Part shown: positions 1-9,174 of the stretch, piece by piece
Position numbering within the stretch: position 1 is the stretch's first letter
Layout of the letters: each line of letters opens with the position of its first letter
Position numbers and translations under genes: made by a program
Notes under the pieces: generated by a model
The model's database searches: none
What the model was told of the DNA's origin: nothing
Seen by the model: the letters and a program-made list of their open reading frames with translations, nothing else
From: DATATV01 sp035551355
Lineage (GTDB): Bacteria > Actinomycetota > Actinomycetes > Mycobacteriales > Pseudonocardiaceae
NCBI GenBank assembly: GCA_035551355.1
Contig: DASZNF010000050.1
Coordinates: 1-58,430 of the forward strand
Length of the DNA: 58,430 bases
Direction: 5' to 3'

Positions 1-1
1 C

Positions 2-1441
2 GAGAGCGCCGAGCCAATCGAGCCGGGCGAGCCGGGCGAGCATTTCAAGGCACCAGAACTGATTGCGGCTTCCGAATACCGCGAAGCCGCCGATTTCCCC
101 TATGCCGGAACGGAAATCGCGGAGCGGGAGCCAGCCCCGGCACCCGCTTCCTATGGTCTGCCCCGATTCCCGGCCCCCACTCCGGCCACCGCCACCGGCC
201 CGGCCACCATGGGCGCCGCCGCGGGCGCGGCCCGCGCAATCTGGCTGCTGGCCCGGCGCGAGGCCCGCAGCCGGGCCACCGGCGCCCCACTGCTGATCGG
301 CACCGCCGCGCTGGCCATACTGCTCGCCGGTTATCTGATCCTGCAGGGCCTGGTCATCGACCGGTCGCAGACCATCCGGGTCGGGCTCGCGGGTCAGGCC
401 ATCGGGTTGGAATCGGGACTGCAGGCCGGCGCGGCCCAGCTCGGGCTCTCCGTCGACATCAGTCAGGTCGCCACGGTCACCGAGGGCACCGACGCGGTCC
501 GGCACGGTCGGCTGGACGTGCTGGTTTCCGGGGCCACCGACGCCCTGCAGGTAACCGTGGCCCGGGAGTTGGATCCGCGGTTGCGCACCGCACTGGACGG
601 ACTCGTCCGCGCGCAGACACTGGACGCGCAGCTGGCCGAGGCGGGACTGAAACCCTCCGATGTGGACAGTGCGCTCGCCCAGGCCGGGGTCAAGCAGGTC
701 GTGCAGTTACTGCCCAGCGATCCGGGCCGCGGGCAGCGGCTGGTGGTGGGGCTGGCCATGGCCGTGCTGCTGGCCAGCGTGCTGGGGTCGTGCGGCACGT
801 TGGCCGCGCGGGGAGTGGCGGAGGAGAAGTCCTCGGGCATCGCCGAGGGATTGCTGGCCGTCACGCCGCCGGGCCGGTTGCTGGCCGGGCGGATCATCGG
901 GCTCGGTGTACTCGGGCTGGTGCAGCTGTTGGTACTCGGGCTGCTGGGCATCGCGGTGGCCGCGGCGGTCGGGCTGCCGGTTGGCGGCAGCGGCGCCGCG
1001 CTTGGCTACGGGCTGCTCTGGTTCGCGCTGGGATTCTGCTTGTACGGCACCGGATTCGCGGTCGCGGGCGCGTTGGTCGCGCGCCGGGATCAGCTGCCGA
1101 GGGCGATCGCGCCGGTCGCGTCCGCGTTGTCGGTGGCGGTGCTGGCCGGGTTCGCGCTGCTCGGGCTGGCCGGTGCCCAGGAGGGCGAGGGCGCGGTGGC
1201 CGCGTTTTCCGTATTGCCACCGTTCGCGCCGGTGCTGCTGCCCGGCCGGCTGGCGTTGGGCTCGGTCCCGGGCTGGCAGGTCGCGCTGGCCGTGGTGCTC
1301 ATGCTGGCCGCGATCGCCGGGCTGGCCCGGTTCGCCGGCCGGGTCTACCCCTCGGCGCTGCTGCGCGAGGGCGACCCGGTCCGGCTGCGGGAATTACTGC
1401 ACCACCAGGAAAACGAGCTCAGCGGCTCTCGATCGGCTTGA
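2..1441 (+). CDS. ABC-2 type transporter permease (5' end outside window)
   Basis: Membrane subunit of an ABC exporter of the NatB/ABC-2 kind. The frame is open from the first bases of the window, so the true start lies upstream. The first ATG, at 209, has no visible ribosome binding site and about 69 codons of Pro/Glu/Ala-rich sequence precede it without a stop. The visible protein is about 479 residues. One hydrophobic segment follows Met209. A long extracytoplasmic region comes next, then at least five membrane segments in the C-terminal half. The cytoplasmic stretch EEKSSGIAEGLLAVTP between membrane segments is typical of ABC-2 permeases. The cognate ATPase is expected just upstream. Its 3' end overlaps the convergent citrate synthase gene by 23 bases. 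The substrate cannot be told. Confidence 0.8.
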   Translation, partial: ESAEPIEPGEPGEHFKAPELIAASEYREAADFPYAGTEIAEREPAPAPASYGLPRFPAPTPATATGPATMGAAAGAARAIWLLARREARSRATGAPLLIGTAALAILLAGYLILQGLVIDRSQTIRVGLAGQAIGLESGLQAGAAQLGLSVDISQVATVTEGTDAVRHGRLDVLVSGATDALQVTVARELDPRLRTALDGLVRAQTLDAQLAEAGLKPSDVDSALAQAGVKQVVQLLPSDPGRGQRLVVGLAMAVLLASVLGSCGTLAARGVAEEKSSGIAEGLLAVTPPGRLLAGRIIGLGVLGLVQLLVLGLLGIAVAAAVGLPVGGSGAALGYGLLWFALGFCLYGTGFAVAGALVARRDQLPRAIAPVASALSVAVLAGFALLGLAGAQEGEGAVAAFSVLPPFAPVLLPGRLALGSVPGWQVALAVVLMLAAIAGLARFAGRVYPSALLREGDPVRLRELLHHQENELSGSRSA

Positions 1442-2723
1442 AGTCGCGCTCGCCCGGTCCGGTGTAGACCTGGCGGGGGCGGCCGATCTTGGTGGCCGGG
1501 TCCTTGACCATCTCACGCCAGTGCGCGATCCAGCCGGGCAGCCGGCCGATGGCGAACAGGACGGTGAACATCCGGGTCGGGAAGCCCATCGCGCGGTAGA
1601 TCAGTCCGGTGTAGAAGTCCACGTTCGGGTACAGCTTGCGCTCGATGAAGTAATCATCCGAAAGCGCCCGCTCCTCCAGCTGCTTGGCGATGTCCAGCAG
1701 GCGGTCGTCACCGCCGAGCTTGCCAAGCACCTCGTCGGCCACCGACTTGATGATCTTCGCGCGCGGGTCGTAGTTCTTGTACACCCGGTGCCCGAAGCCC
1801 ATCAGCTTCACGCCGGCTTCCTTGTTCTTCACCTTGTTGACGAACGAATCCACGTCGCCGCCGGACTCGCGGATGCCCTGCAGCATCTCCAGCACCGCCG
1901 CGTTCGCCCCGCCGTGCAGCGGACCGAACAGCGCGTTGATCCCGGCCGACACGCTGGCGAACAGGTTGGCCTCCGAGGAACCGACCAGGCGCACCGTGGA
2001 GGTGGAGCAGTTCTGCTCGTGGTCGGCGTGCAGCACGAACAACAGGTCCAGCGCGCGAGCCAGCGCCGGGTCGATCTCGTAGGGCTCGGCGGGCAGCCCG
2101 AAGGTCATCCGCAGGAAGTTCTCCACCAGGCCCAGCGAGTTGTCCGGGTACAGGAACGGCTGGCCGACCGACTTCTTGTAGGCGTAGGCGGCCAGCGTGG
2201 GTACCTTCGCCAGCAGCCGCACCGTGGACAGCTCGACGTTCGGCTCGTCGAAGGGGTTGAGGCTGTCCTGGTAGAAAGTGGACAACGCGGACACCGCGGA
2301 GGACAGCACCGGCATCGGGTGCGCGTCCCGCGGGAAGCCGTCGAAGAAGCGCTTGAGGTCCTCGTGCAGCAGGGTGTGCCGCTTGATCTTGTCGGTGAAC
2401 TCTTCCAGCTGCGTCTGGGTGGGCAGCTCGCCGTAGATCAGCAGGTAGCTGACCTCGATGAAGTTCGATTTCTGAGCCAGCTGTTCGATCGGGTAACCGC
2501 GGTAGCGCAGAATTCCGGCGTCGCCGTCGATGTAGGTGATCTCCGACGAGCAGGACGCGGTGTTCACGAATCCCGGATCGAGCGTGACCAGACCGGTCGT
2601 CGACAGCAGCTTGGTCACCCCGATGCCCGGCGCGCCCTCGGTGGCCGGATTGATCGGCAGGTCCAGTTCGCCGCCTGGGTAGCGCAGCGTCGTGCTGCTC
2701 GCTCCTGAGGTCGCGTCGGGCAT
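1419..2723 (-). CDS. gltA: Citrate synthase
   Basis: Condenses oxaloacetate and acetyl-CoA to citrate at the entry of the TCA cycle, in the cytoplasm. It is 434 residues long, normal for the type II (GltA) family. Visible family residues are the HADHEQN stretch (His232, His235), His270 in the LHGGAN motif, His312 in GFGHRVYK and Asp369 in NVDFYTG. The last three correspond to the catalytic His/His/Asp triad of E. coli GltA. The ATG at 2723 is chosen because GAGAGG lies about seven bases upstream. A longer frame back to 2795 is possible but would put this ribosome binding site inside the gene. It is the position-equivalent of mycobacterial gltA2 (from memory). It runs convergently into the ABC permease. 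Confidence 0.96.
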   Translation of the reverse strand: MPDATSGASSTTLRYPGGELDLPINPATEGAPGIGVTKLLSTTGLVTLDPGFVNTASCSSEITYIDGDAGILRYRGYPIEQLAQKSNFIEVSYLLIYGELPTQTQLEEFTDKIKRHTLLHEDLKRFFDGFPRDAHPMPVLSSAVSALSTFYQDSLNPFDEPNVELSTVRLLAKVPTLAAYAYKKSVGQPFLYPDNSLGLVENFLRMTFGLPAEPYEIDPALARALDLLFVLHADHEQNCSTSTVRLVGSSEANLFASVSAGINALFGPLHGGANAAVLEMLQGIRESGGDVDSFVNKVKNKEAGVKLMGFGHRVYKNYDPRAKIIKSVADEVLGKLGGDDRLLDIAKQLEERALSDDYFIERKLYPNVDFYTGLIYRAMGFPTRMFTVLFAIGRLPGWIAHWREMVKDPATKIGRPRQVYTGPGERDFKPIESR

Positions 2724-3054
2724 TCGAATCCCTCTCACGCTTGGCGGGACAGCACCCGGGCCGATCGAGGAGTGCGCCAGCTCCGCATGCGACACTCACG
2801 CTGGCGACCCGCGCGACCACACGGTCGGGATGGCCGACCGCGGCACCGCCCCATTGGGGTCTTCTAAGTCACCATCCACGCTAGTAGCCCACACGCTCCG
2901 CGCCCAGTCAGACGACCATCGGGTCGCCCACATTGGGATATCGGTCACAGCAACCGGGTGAAATCGGGCGCGTCATAAGGACGGGTAGCGTGTTACCCAT
3001 CCGTGTAGATGTTGATCACCGAAAGTAACTGCCGTCTAGCACCCACGTGAGCGT
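2724..3054. other. Gene-free stretch between gltA and the GT87 genes
   Basis: These 331 bases separate two divergent genes and should hold both promoters. A short imperfect inverted repeat (GGGTA, six bases, TACCC) lies at about 2982-2997. I see no ORF, RNA gene or clear operator. Confidence 0.5.
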
Positions 3055-4371
3055 ATGCCGACCGCAACGAGCCTCCGCCCCAACCGCCCAGCCAGGCCCA
3101 CGCCGGTCATTTCGGACCGCTGGCGCCGAAGGTACACCTCCACCCCGGTGGTGATCACGGCCTGCCTGGTGAGCCTGGCGATCCTCGGCGCGGTCGCCGC
3201 GTACATCTACACGCTCAGCCCGCCCGCGTTCATGGACCTGGACGTCTATCGCAAGGGCGTGCAGGCCTGGTGGCACGGCAAGGACATGTACGGCGCGCTG
3301 CCCAAGACCATCGCGGGCAACTACCTGCCGTTCATCTACCCGCCCTTCGCCGCGATCATCTTCGCGCCGCTGGCCGCGCTGCCCTGGGTGCCCGCGGCCG
3401 TCGCGATGGAAGCGCTGTCGCTGATCAGCCTGATCGTGGTGATCTACCTCACCGTGCGTAGGGCCTGGCCGGCCGGCGGCCGGCGGGGCGCGCTGGTGGC
3501 CACCGCCGTGCTGGCCCCGGCCGTGCTCAAGCTGGAGCCGGTCTACGACACGCTGTGGTTCGGCCAGATCAACCTGGTGCTGATGCTGCTGGTCGTGGCC
3601 GATCTGCTGGTGGTCAATCCGCGCTGGCCCCGGGGCGCGCTGATCGGCGTCGCCGCCGCGATCAAGCTGACGCCCGCCGTGTTCGTGCTGTATTTCTTGC
3701 TGCGCAAGGACTTTCGCTCGGCGATCAACGCCGCGGTGGCCGGCGCGATCGCCACCGCGATCGGTTTCCTTGTCGACTGGTCCGGTTCGGCGCAGTACTT
3801 CTTCGGCTCCACCGGCGGCGCCCGCTCGGTCGGCGGTTCGCTGTACTACACCAACCAGACCATCGACGGCGGCCTGGCCCGGCTGGGCATCACCGGCCAC
3901 CACCTGACGCTGCTGTGGCTGACCGGCGTGGCCATCGTCGCGGTGTTCAGCTTCGTGGCCATCCACCGCGCCCACCTGCTCGACGACGCCCCGCTGGCCA
4001 TGGTGATCACCGCGGGCTTCGGGCTGATCGCCTCGCCAACCTCCTGGGGCCACCACTACGTCTACGCGGTGCCCGCGCTGATCGTCATGGGCGCCCACGC
4101 CGTGCGCACCCGCAGGCGCGGCTGGATCGCCGCCCTGCTGATCACCACCGCGATGTTCTTCGTCGCGCCGTTCGACTACCTGCCCGGCGGCGGGAACGTC
4201 GAGCTGGCCTGGCGGTGGTGGCAGGAGCTGCCCGGCAACAGCTACACCATCCTGGCCGTGGCACTGCTGATCGGCTTCGGCGCGCCCACCGTGTACCGGA
4301 CCCTGCGGGCGCAGTTCGGCCAGCGGCCGGAGTCGGTCGAGCCGGCCGGCACCGGCGAGCCGGGCCGGTGA
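3055..4371 (+). CDS. GT87-family (DUF2029) membrane glycosyltransferase, copy 1
   Basis: Probable polyprenyl-phosphate-mannose-dependent alpha-mannosyltransferase of the GT-C fold, acting on the outer face of the membrane on lipid or glycan acceptors (family knowledge: PimE and Rv2181 are GT87). It is 438 residues with roughly ten hydrophobic segments. The first outer loop carries MDLDVYR followed by AWWHG, where GT87 enzymes keep the catalytic Asp. The centre has the family-like stretches DTLWFGQIN and AAIKLTPAVF. It is the first of three tandem paralogues; its stop overlaps the GTG start of copy 2 by four bases (GTGA). The acceptor cannot be told from sequence. Confidence 0.85.
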   Translation: MPTATSLRPNRPARPTPVISDRWRRRYTSTPVVITACLVSLAILGAVAAYIYTLSPPAFMDLDVYRKGVQAWWHGKDMYGALPKTIAGNYLPFIYPPFAAIIFAPLAALPWVPAAVAMEALSLISLIVVIYLTVRRAWPAGGRRGALVATAVLAPAVLKLEPVYDTLWFGQINLVLMLLVVADLLVVNPRWPRGALIGVAAAIKLTPAVFVLYFLLRKDFRSAINAAVAGAIATAIGFLVDWSGSAQYFFGSTGGARSVGGSLYYTNQTIDGGLARLGITGHHLTLLWLTGVAIVAVFSFVAIHRAHLLDDAPLAMVITAGFGLIASPTSWGHHYVYAVPALIVMGAHAVRTRRRGWIAALLITTAMFFVAPFDYLPGGGNVELAWRWWQELPGNSYTILAVALLIGFGAPTVYRTLRAQFGQRPESVEPAGTGEPGR

Positions 4372-5690
4372 GCCCAGCCACCGCCACTCTCGAACCACCG
4401 GAGGACGGCCTGGTCGCCGCCCCGCCCGAGGTGCGGGCGGCGCTGCCGCCACTGAGACGGTCCTGGGTCTGGTACCGCTCCCCCGGGCTGGCGGTGCCGG
4501 CCTGGATCGTCAGCCTGACCGGCATGATCGGCTACGCGGTCTGGGTCTACCAGACCGCGCCGCACGGCTTCGTCGACCTGGCCGTGTACCGGTTCGGCAT
4601 TCGCGCCTGGTGGCACGGCGGCGACCTGTACGGGCACCTGCCCGCGACCGTGGCCGGGCACCTGCCCTATGTGTACCCACCGATCACTGCGGTCATTCTC
4701 GCCCCGCTCAACGCGCTGACCTGGGACGGCGCGATCATCGCCACCCTGGTCGCCTCGCTGCTCGCGCTGATCGTGGTGGTGTACCTGACTTTCCTGCGCG
4801 TCTTCCCCGGCGCGGGCCGGCGCGGGGCGCTGCTGGCCGCGGCCGCGCTCACCCCGGTGGCGCTGTCCCTGGAACCGGTGTGGGACACGCTCTGGTACGG
4901 CCAGATCAACATCGTGCTGGCCGCCATGGTGCTGATCGACTGCTTCGCCACCAGCAAGCGCTGGCCGCGCGGCGTGCTCATCGGCGTCGCCGCCGCGATC
5001 AAGCTGACGCCCGCCGTGTTCCTGCTGTACTTCCTGCTGCGCAAGGACTTCCGCTCGGCGAGCCGGCTGGTGATCAGCACGGCGGTGGTCACCGCGGCCG
5101 GGTTCGCGGTGAACTGGGGCGGCTCGGTGAAGTACTGGTTCGGCGCGTCCGGCGGCGCCCGGTCGATCAGCGGTTCGCCGTTCTACACCAACCAGACCGT
5201 CGACGGACTGCTCGCCCGCTGGGGCCTGGCCGGTCCGCAGCAGACCGCGATCTGGCTGGCCTGCGCGCTGGTCCTGCTGGCCGCCACCGTGCTCGGCGTG
5301 CACCGGGCCGGGCGGCTGGGCGATACGCCGCTGGCCGTGGTGATAACCGCCGGTTTCGGGCTGGTCGTCTCGCCCACCTCGTGGAGCAACCACTGGGTGT
5401 ACGTGGCGCCGGCGCTGATCGTGCTGGCCGGGCACGTCTGGCGGCAGCGCGGCCCGCTCTGGGGCCCGGTCTGCGTCGCGGTGGGCGCGGTGTTCGGCCT
5501 CGCCCCGTTCCTCTACCTGCCGCTGCCCGCCACCGGCTGGACCCCGCTGCAGCAGATCCCGGGCAACGCATTCCTCATCACGGGCGTGGTCCTACTGATC
5601 GGGTTCGCGCTGCCGGACGTGCCGGTGGCCTGGCGCGCGGCACGTGTCAGACTCGGACGCCACCCCAGCCCTGTCCCCTGCGAGAGGTGA
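4368..5690 (+). CDS. GT87-family (DUF2029) membrane glycosyltransferase, copy 2
   Basis: Second of the three paralogues: 440 residues starting at a GTG that overlaps the stop of copy 1, which implies translational coupling. It shares DTLWYGQIN, AAIKLTPAVF and LLRKDFRSA with the others. In the first outer loop it reads VDLAVYR where copies 1 and 3 have DLDVYR and DLDAYR, so one of the two acidic residues is lost while the other is kept. That could mean a changed role or only a tolerated change. The expected function is mannosyl transfer from a polyprenyl donor outside the membrane. Confidence 0.85.
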   Translation: MSPATATLEPPEDGLVAAPPEVRAALPPLRRSWVWYRSPGLAVPAWIVSLTGMIGYAVWVYQTAPHGFVDLAVYRFGIRAWWHGGDLYGHLPATVAGHLPYVYPPITAVILAPLNALTWDGAIIATLVASLLALIVVVYLTFLRVFPGAGRRGALLAAAALTPVALSLEPVWDTLWYGQINIVLAAMVLIDCFATSKRWPRGVLIGVAAAIKLTPAVFLLYFLLRKDFRSASRLVISTAVVTAAGFAVNWGGSVKYWFGASGGARSISGSPFYTNQTVDGLLARWGLAGPQQTAIWLACALVLLAATVLGVHRAGRLGDTPLAVVITAGFGLVVSPTSWSNHWVYVAPALIVLAGHVWRQRGPLWGPVCVAVGAVFGLAPFLYLPLPATGWTPLQQIPGNAFLITGVVLLIGFALPDVPVAWRAARVRLGRHPSPVPCER

Positions 5691-5700
5691 GATCCGGAAA

Positions 5701-7020
5701 GTGACCACGACACTCGACACCCGCCAGGGCGAGCGCGCCGCGGTCCGCCGGTTCGACCTGGGCGCGGCCGCACGCTGGTACCGCAACCTGCCGCTGCTGG
5801 CCGTGGTGTGCCTCGGCTCGCTGATCTACATCGTGCTCTGGTCGCGAAACGCCTACCAGACCAACCCACGCGGCTTCGAGGATCTGGACGCCTACCGCCT
5901 CGGCGTGCAGGCCTGGTGGCACGGCCAGGACATGTACGGCCACCTGCCGCTGGTGGACACCCGCATCGAGCTGCCGTTCCTGTACCCGCCGTTCGCCGCG
6001 CTGGTGTTCAGCCCGCTGGCCCTGCTGGCCTGGCCCGCGATGGTCATCACCATGCTGGTGGCATCCCTGGCCTGCCTCGGCGTGATCAGCTACGTGTGTG
6101 TGCGCCGCGCCTGGCCGGGCGGGGGCATCCGCGGGGCGCTGCTGGCCAGCGCGGTGCTGGTGCCGTTGTCGCTGTCCACCGAACCGGTCTACGACACCCT
6201 GTGGTTCGGCCAGATCAACCTGTTGCTGATGCTGCTGGTCGTCCTGGACTGCCTGGTGATCAGTCCGAAGTGGCCGCGTGGCTCGCTGATCGGCATCGCC
6301 GCCGCGATCAAGCTGACGCCCGCCGTGTTCCTGCTGTACTTCTTGCTGCGCAAGGACTTCCGCACCAGCGTGACCATCGTGATCTCCGGCGTGGCGGCCA
6401 CCGCGATCGGGTTCGTGGCGTCCTGGCCGGGCTCGCTGACCTACTGGTTCTCCTCGACCGGCGGGGCGCGCGGCATCAGCGGCACCGGGTTCATCGGCAA
6501 CCAGTCCCTGGACGGCGGCCTGGCCCGGCTGGGCTTCGCCCAGCACGAGCAGAGCATGCTGTGGCTGACCCTGGTGGTGGTGTGCGGGGCGCTGACCGTG
6601 CTGGGCGTGCTGCGGGCCCAGCGCATGGGCTCGGACGTGCTGGCCCTGTCGGTGATCGCCGCGTTCGGGCTGCTGGCCTCGCCGGTGTCCTGGGGCCACT
6701 ACTACATCTACGAGATCCCGGCGGTGGCCGCGATGGTGGCCGTCGGGCTCCAGCGGCGCAGGCCGGGCTGGCTGGTGGCCGCGCTCGGGCTGGGCATCGT
6801 GGTGTGGGTGCCACCGTTCTTCTACGTCGACGACGGCGGCTACGTGCGCACCCTGACCCAGCAGCTCAAGGCCAGCGGCTTCGTCGTGGCCCTGCTGGTG
6901 CTGCTGGTGGCGCTGGCCGTGCCCGTGCTCCCCGCGGTGGCCCGCCGGCTGCGGGCCGGCCGGGAATCAGCCCTCGCCGGGCCGGACGAAGCCCTCGCCG
7001 TGCGGGACGAGGTTGAGTAG
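5701..7020 (+). CDS. GT87-family (DUF2029) membrane glycosyltransferase, copy 3
   Basis: Third paralogue, 439 residues. A GTG at 5644 is in frame, but the GTG at 5701 is preferred: GAGAGGTGAG lies about nine bases upstream and the resulting length matches copies 1 and 2 (438 and 440). It keeps EDLDAYR and AWWHG in the first outer loop, DTLWFGQIN and AAIKLTPAVF in the centre. It starts ten bases after copy 2, so the three form one operon. Its 3' end overlaps a small gene on the other strand by 54 bases. Confidence 0.85.
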   Translation: MTTTLDTRQGERAAVRRFDLGAAARWYRNLPLLAVVCLGSLIYIVLWSRNAYQTNPRGFEDLDAYRLGVQAWWHGQDMYGHLPLVDTRIELPFLYPPFAALVFSPLALLAWPAMVITMLVASLACLGVISYVCVRRAWPGGGIRGALLASAVLVPLSLSTEPVYDTLWFGQINLLLMLLVVLDCLVISPKWPRGSLIGIAAAIKLTPAVFLLYFLLRKDFRTSVTIVISGVAATAIGFVASWPGSLTYWFSSTGGARGISGTGFIGNQSLDGGLARLGFAQHEQSMLWLTLVVVCGALTVLGVLRAQRMGSDVLALSVIAAFGLLASPVSWGHYYIYEIPAVAAMVAVGLQRRRPGWLVAALGLGIVVWVPPFFYVDDGGYVRTLTQQLKASGFVVALLVLLVALAVPVLPAVARRLRAGRESALAGPDEALAVRDEVE

Positions 7021-7230
7021 CTCCAGGTCCCAGCCCTGGCTCTCGCACCAGTCCTCGGCGTCCTGCCGGGACAGCACCTGGGCGCCGGGCGGCCGTTCCC
7101 GGTCCAGCCGGGCCCAGCCATCGGGGGCCAGCACGTGCAGCAGGCCCTCGCGCAGGGCCAGCAGCCGGCCCTCGGGGAACGCCATGGTCGCCTCGGTGCG
7201 CAGGAACCGCACCGGCTCCGGACGGGTCAT
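6967..7230 (-). CDS. Small hypothetical protein, 87 residues
   Basis: Not a family I recognise. The protein is soluble-looking and acidic toward the C-terminus, with the stretches LHVLAPDGWARLDR and AEDWCESQGWDLELL. The ATG at 7230 has no clear ribosome binding site and may be leaderless. An ATG at 7185 (MAFPEG) has GAGG about 11 bases upstream and is a fair alternative. It is convergent with, and overlaps by 54 bases, the third GT87 gene. High-GC third positions and a well-ordered sequence support coding. Confidence 0.55.
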   Translation of the reverse strand: MTRPEPVRFLRTEATMAFPEGRLLALREGLLHVLAPDGWARLDRERPPGAQVLSRQDAEDWCESQGWDLELLNLVPHGEGFVRPGEG

Positions 7231-7326
7231 GCGCACATCATGGCAACGCCCGGCCGCGCCAACAATCGCAAACCGGTAACCGTTCGCCATCCCTCCAGTT
7301 AACTTGAGGTCAGCGCGGAAAATCGG

Positions 7327-9174
7327 ATGCCGGCGAAGGGGACGTTCCGTAACGTCGAACCTCGCGTCTGGATGCGATTGGGGACCTTCGTGCGCGACCA
7401 AGCCGACCACCCGCCCAAATCCACTTCGACTCTGGCCACCCTGCGCAGGCTTGCGCCCTATGTGCGGCCGGTGCGCCGACCGCTGCTCGGGGCCGCCGCC
7501 TCGACCATGCTCGCCACCCTGTGCGGGCTGGCGATTCCCCTTGTGCTGCAACCGATTCTGGACGGACCGGTGGCCAGCCACAACCTGCGCGCGCTGCCCT
7601 GGCTGATCGGTCTGGTGGTGGCGCTGGGCGTGCTGGAGGCGCTGGCCTACTTCGCCCGCCGCAAGCTGGTCGCCCGGCCCACCACCCGGATCGAGGCGGA
7701 GCTCCGCGCCGATCTGTACCGGCACCTGCAGCGGCTGCCCACCTCCTTCCACGACGGCTGGCAGTCCGGCCAGTTGCTCACCCGCGCGGTGTCCGACCTG
7801 TCCACGCTGCGCCGGTTCCTGGCCTTCGCCGGGATCTTCCTGGTGGTCAACACGCTGACCCTGGTGATCGGCCTGGTCGTGCTGTTCGTGCTGTCCCCGG
7901 TGCTGGGGCTGGTCACGCTGTGCGCCAGCCTGCCGCTGATCGCGGTGTCCACGGTGTTCGAGTCCAAGTACAAGGTGGTCTCCCGGCTGGCCCAGGACCA
8001 GGCCGGCGACCTGGCCACCACGGCCGAGGAGTCGGTGCTGGGCATCCGGGTGCTCAAGGCGTTCGGCCGCGGCCCCGAGCTGACCCGCCGGTTCCTGGTC
8101 CAGGCCCGGGCGCTGCGCGGCACCGAGCTGCGCAAGGTGCACATCCTGGGCATCCTGTGGGCGGTGATCATCGCGCTGCCCGAGACCGGGATCGGCGTGC
8201 AGCTCGCGGTCGGCGGCTTCGGCATCGCACACGGCAGCATGACCGTGGGCACCCTGGTCGCCGGGGTCACCGTGGCCACCTACCTGCGCTGGCCCACCGA
8301 CTCCATCGGGTGGCTGCTGGCCGAGACCGACCAGGCCGCCTCGGCCGCCGAGCGGTACTGGGAGGTGCGCGACGCGGCCATCACCATCACCGATCCGGCC
8401 CACCCGCGCCGGCTGCCCGAGCGGCCCAGCGGGCACCTGCGGATCGCCGGGGTGCGCTTCGGCTACCCGGGCACGGCCGAGGAGGTGCTGCGCGGGGTGG
8501 ACCTGGAGGTGCGGCCGGGCGAGACGGTCGCGCTGGTCGGGGCCACCGGTTCGGGCAAGTCCACGCTGACCGCGCTGGTCGCCCGGCTGGCCGACGTCAC
8601 CGGCGGCGCCATCACCCTGGACGGGGTGGACGTGCGCGACCTGACGCTGGTGGAGCTGCGCCGGGCGGCGGCCACCGCGTTCGAGGAGCCGGTGCTGTTC
8701 TCGGCCAGCGTGCGGGAGAACGTGGCGCTGGGCGTGGCCTCGGCCACCGACGAGCAGGTGTGGGAGGCGCTGGGCGTGGCCCAGGCCAAGGACTTCGTGG
8801 CCGCGCTGCCCTGGGGTCTGGACACCCGCATCGGCGAGCAGGGCCTGTCCCTGTCCGGCGGCCAGCGGCAGCGGCTGGCCCTGGCCCGCGCGGTGCTGGG
8901 CGGCCCGCCGGTGCTGGTGCTGGACGACCCGCTCTCCGCGCTGGACGTGCACACCGAGGCCGAGGTGGAGCACGCGCTGCGCACCGTGCTGCACGGAGTG
9001 ACCGCGCTGGTGGTGGCGCACCGGCCGAGCACGGTGCAGCTGGCCGACCGGGTGGCACTGCTGGCCGGCGGCCGGATCACCGCGACCGGCACGCACTCGC
9101 AACTGTTGGCCGACAACGAGGAATACCGAGCACTTCTGTCCACAATGGATAGCCGGGACGAGGTGAGCGCATGA
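7327..9174 (+). CDS. ABC exporter half-transporter, subunit with degenerate ATP site
   Basis: Type IV (B-family) exporter half: N-terminal six-helix membrane domain (about residues 45-330) fused to an ATPase domain. Walker A GATGSGKST is at 405-413 and signature LSGGQ at 509-513. The Walker B ends in LDDP (Asp533-Asp534), so the usual catalytic Glu is Asp. The H-loop VVAHRPS is present. This subunit pairs with the next gene, whose ATG overlaps this stop (ATGA). A GTG at 7390 (Val22) has GGGGA six bases upstream and could be the true start; ATG 7372 is another option. Substrate unknown: drug, lipid or peptide export are all possible. Confidence 0.88.
   Translation: MPAKGTFRNVEPRVWMRLGTFVRDQADHPPKSTSTLATLRRLAPYVRPVRRPLLGAAASTMLATLCGLAIPLVLQPILDGPVASHNLRALPWLIGLVVALGVLEALAYFARRKLVARPTTRIEAELRADLYRHLQRLPTSFHDGWQSGQLLTRAVSDLSTLRRFLAFAGIFLVVNTLTLVIGLVVLFVLSPVLGLVTLCASLPLIAVSTVFESKYKVVSRLAQDQAGDLATTAEESVLGIRVLKAFGRGPELTRRFLVQARALRGTELRKVHILGILWAVIIALPETGIGVQLAVGGFGIAHGSMTVGTLVAGVTVATYLRWPTDSIGWLLAETDQAASAAERYWEVRDAAITITDPAHPRRLPERPSGHLRIAGVRFGYPGTAEEVLRGVDLEVRPGETVALVGATGSGKSTLTALVARLADVTGGAITLDGVDVRDLTLVELRRAAATAFEEPVLFSASVRENVALGVASATDEQVWEALGVAQAKDFVAALPWGLDTRIGEQGLSLSGGQRQRLALARAVLGGPPVLVLDDPLSALDVHTEAEVEHALRTVLHGVTALVVAHRPSTVQLADRVALLAGGRITATGTHSQLLADNEEYRALLSTMDSRDEVSA

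Noticed and set aside
660..2708. A 682-codon plus-strand frame over the permease and citrate synthase genes
   Set aside because: It runs through two clear genes in the wrong frame or strand and is Arg/Trp/Val-rich without domains.
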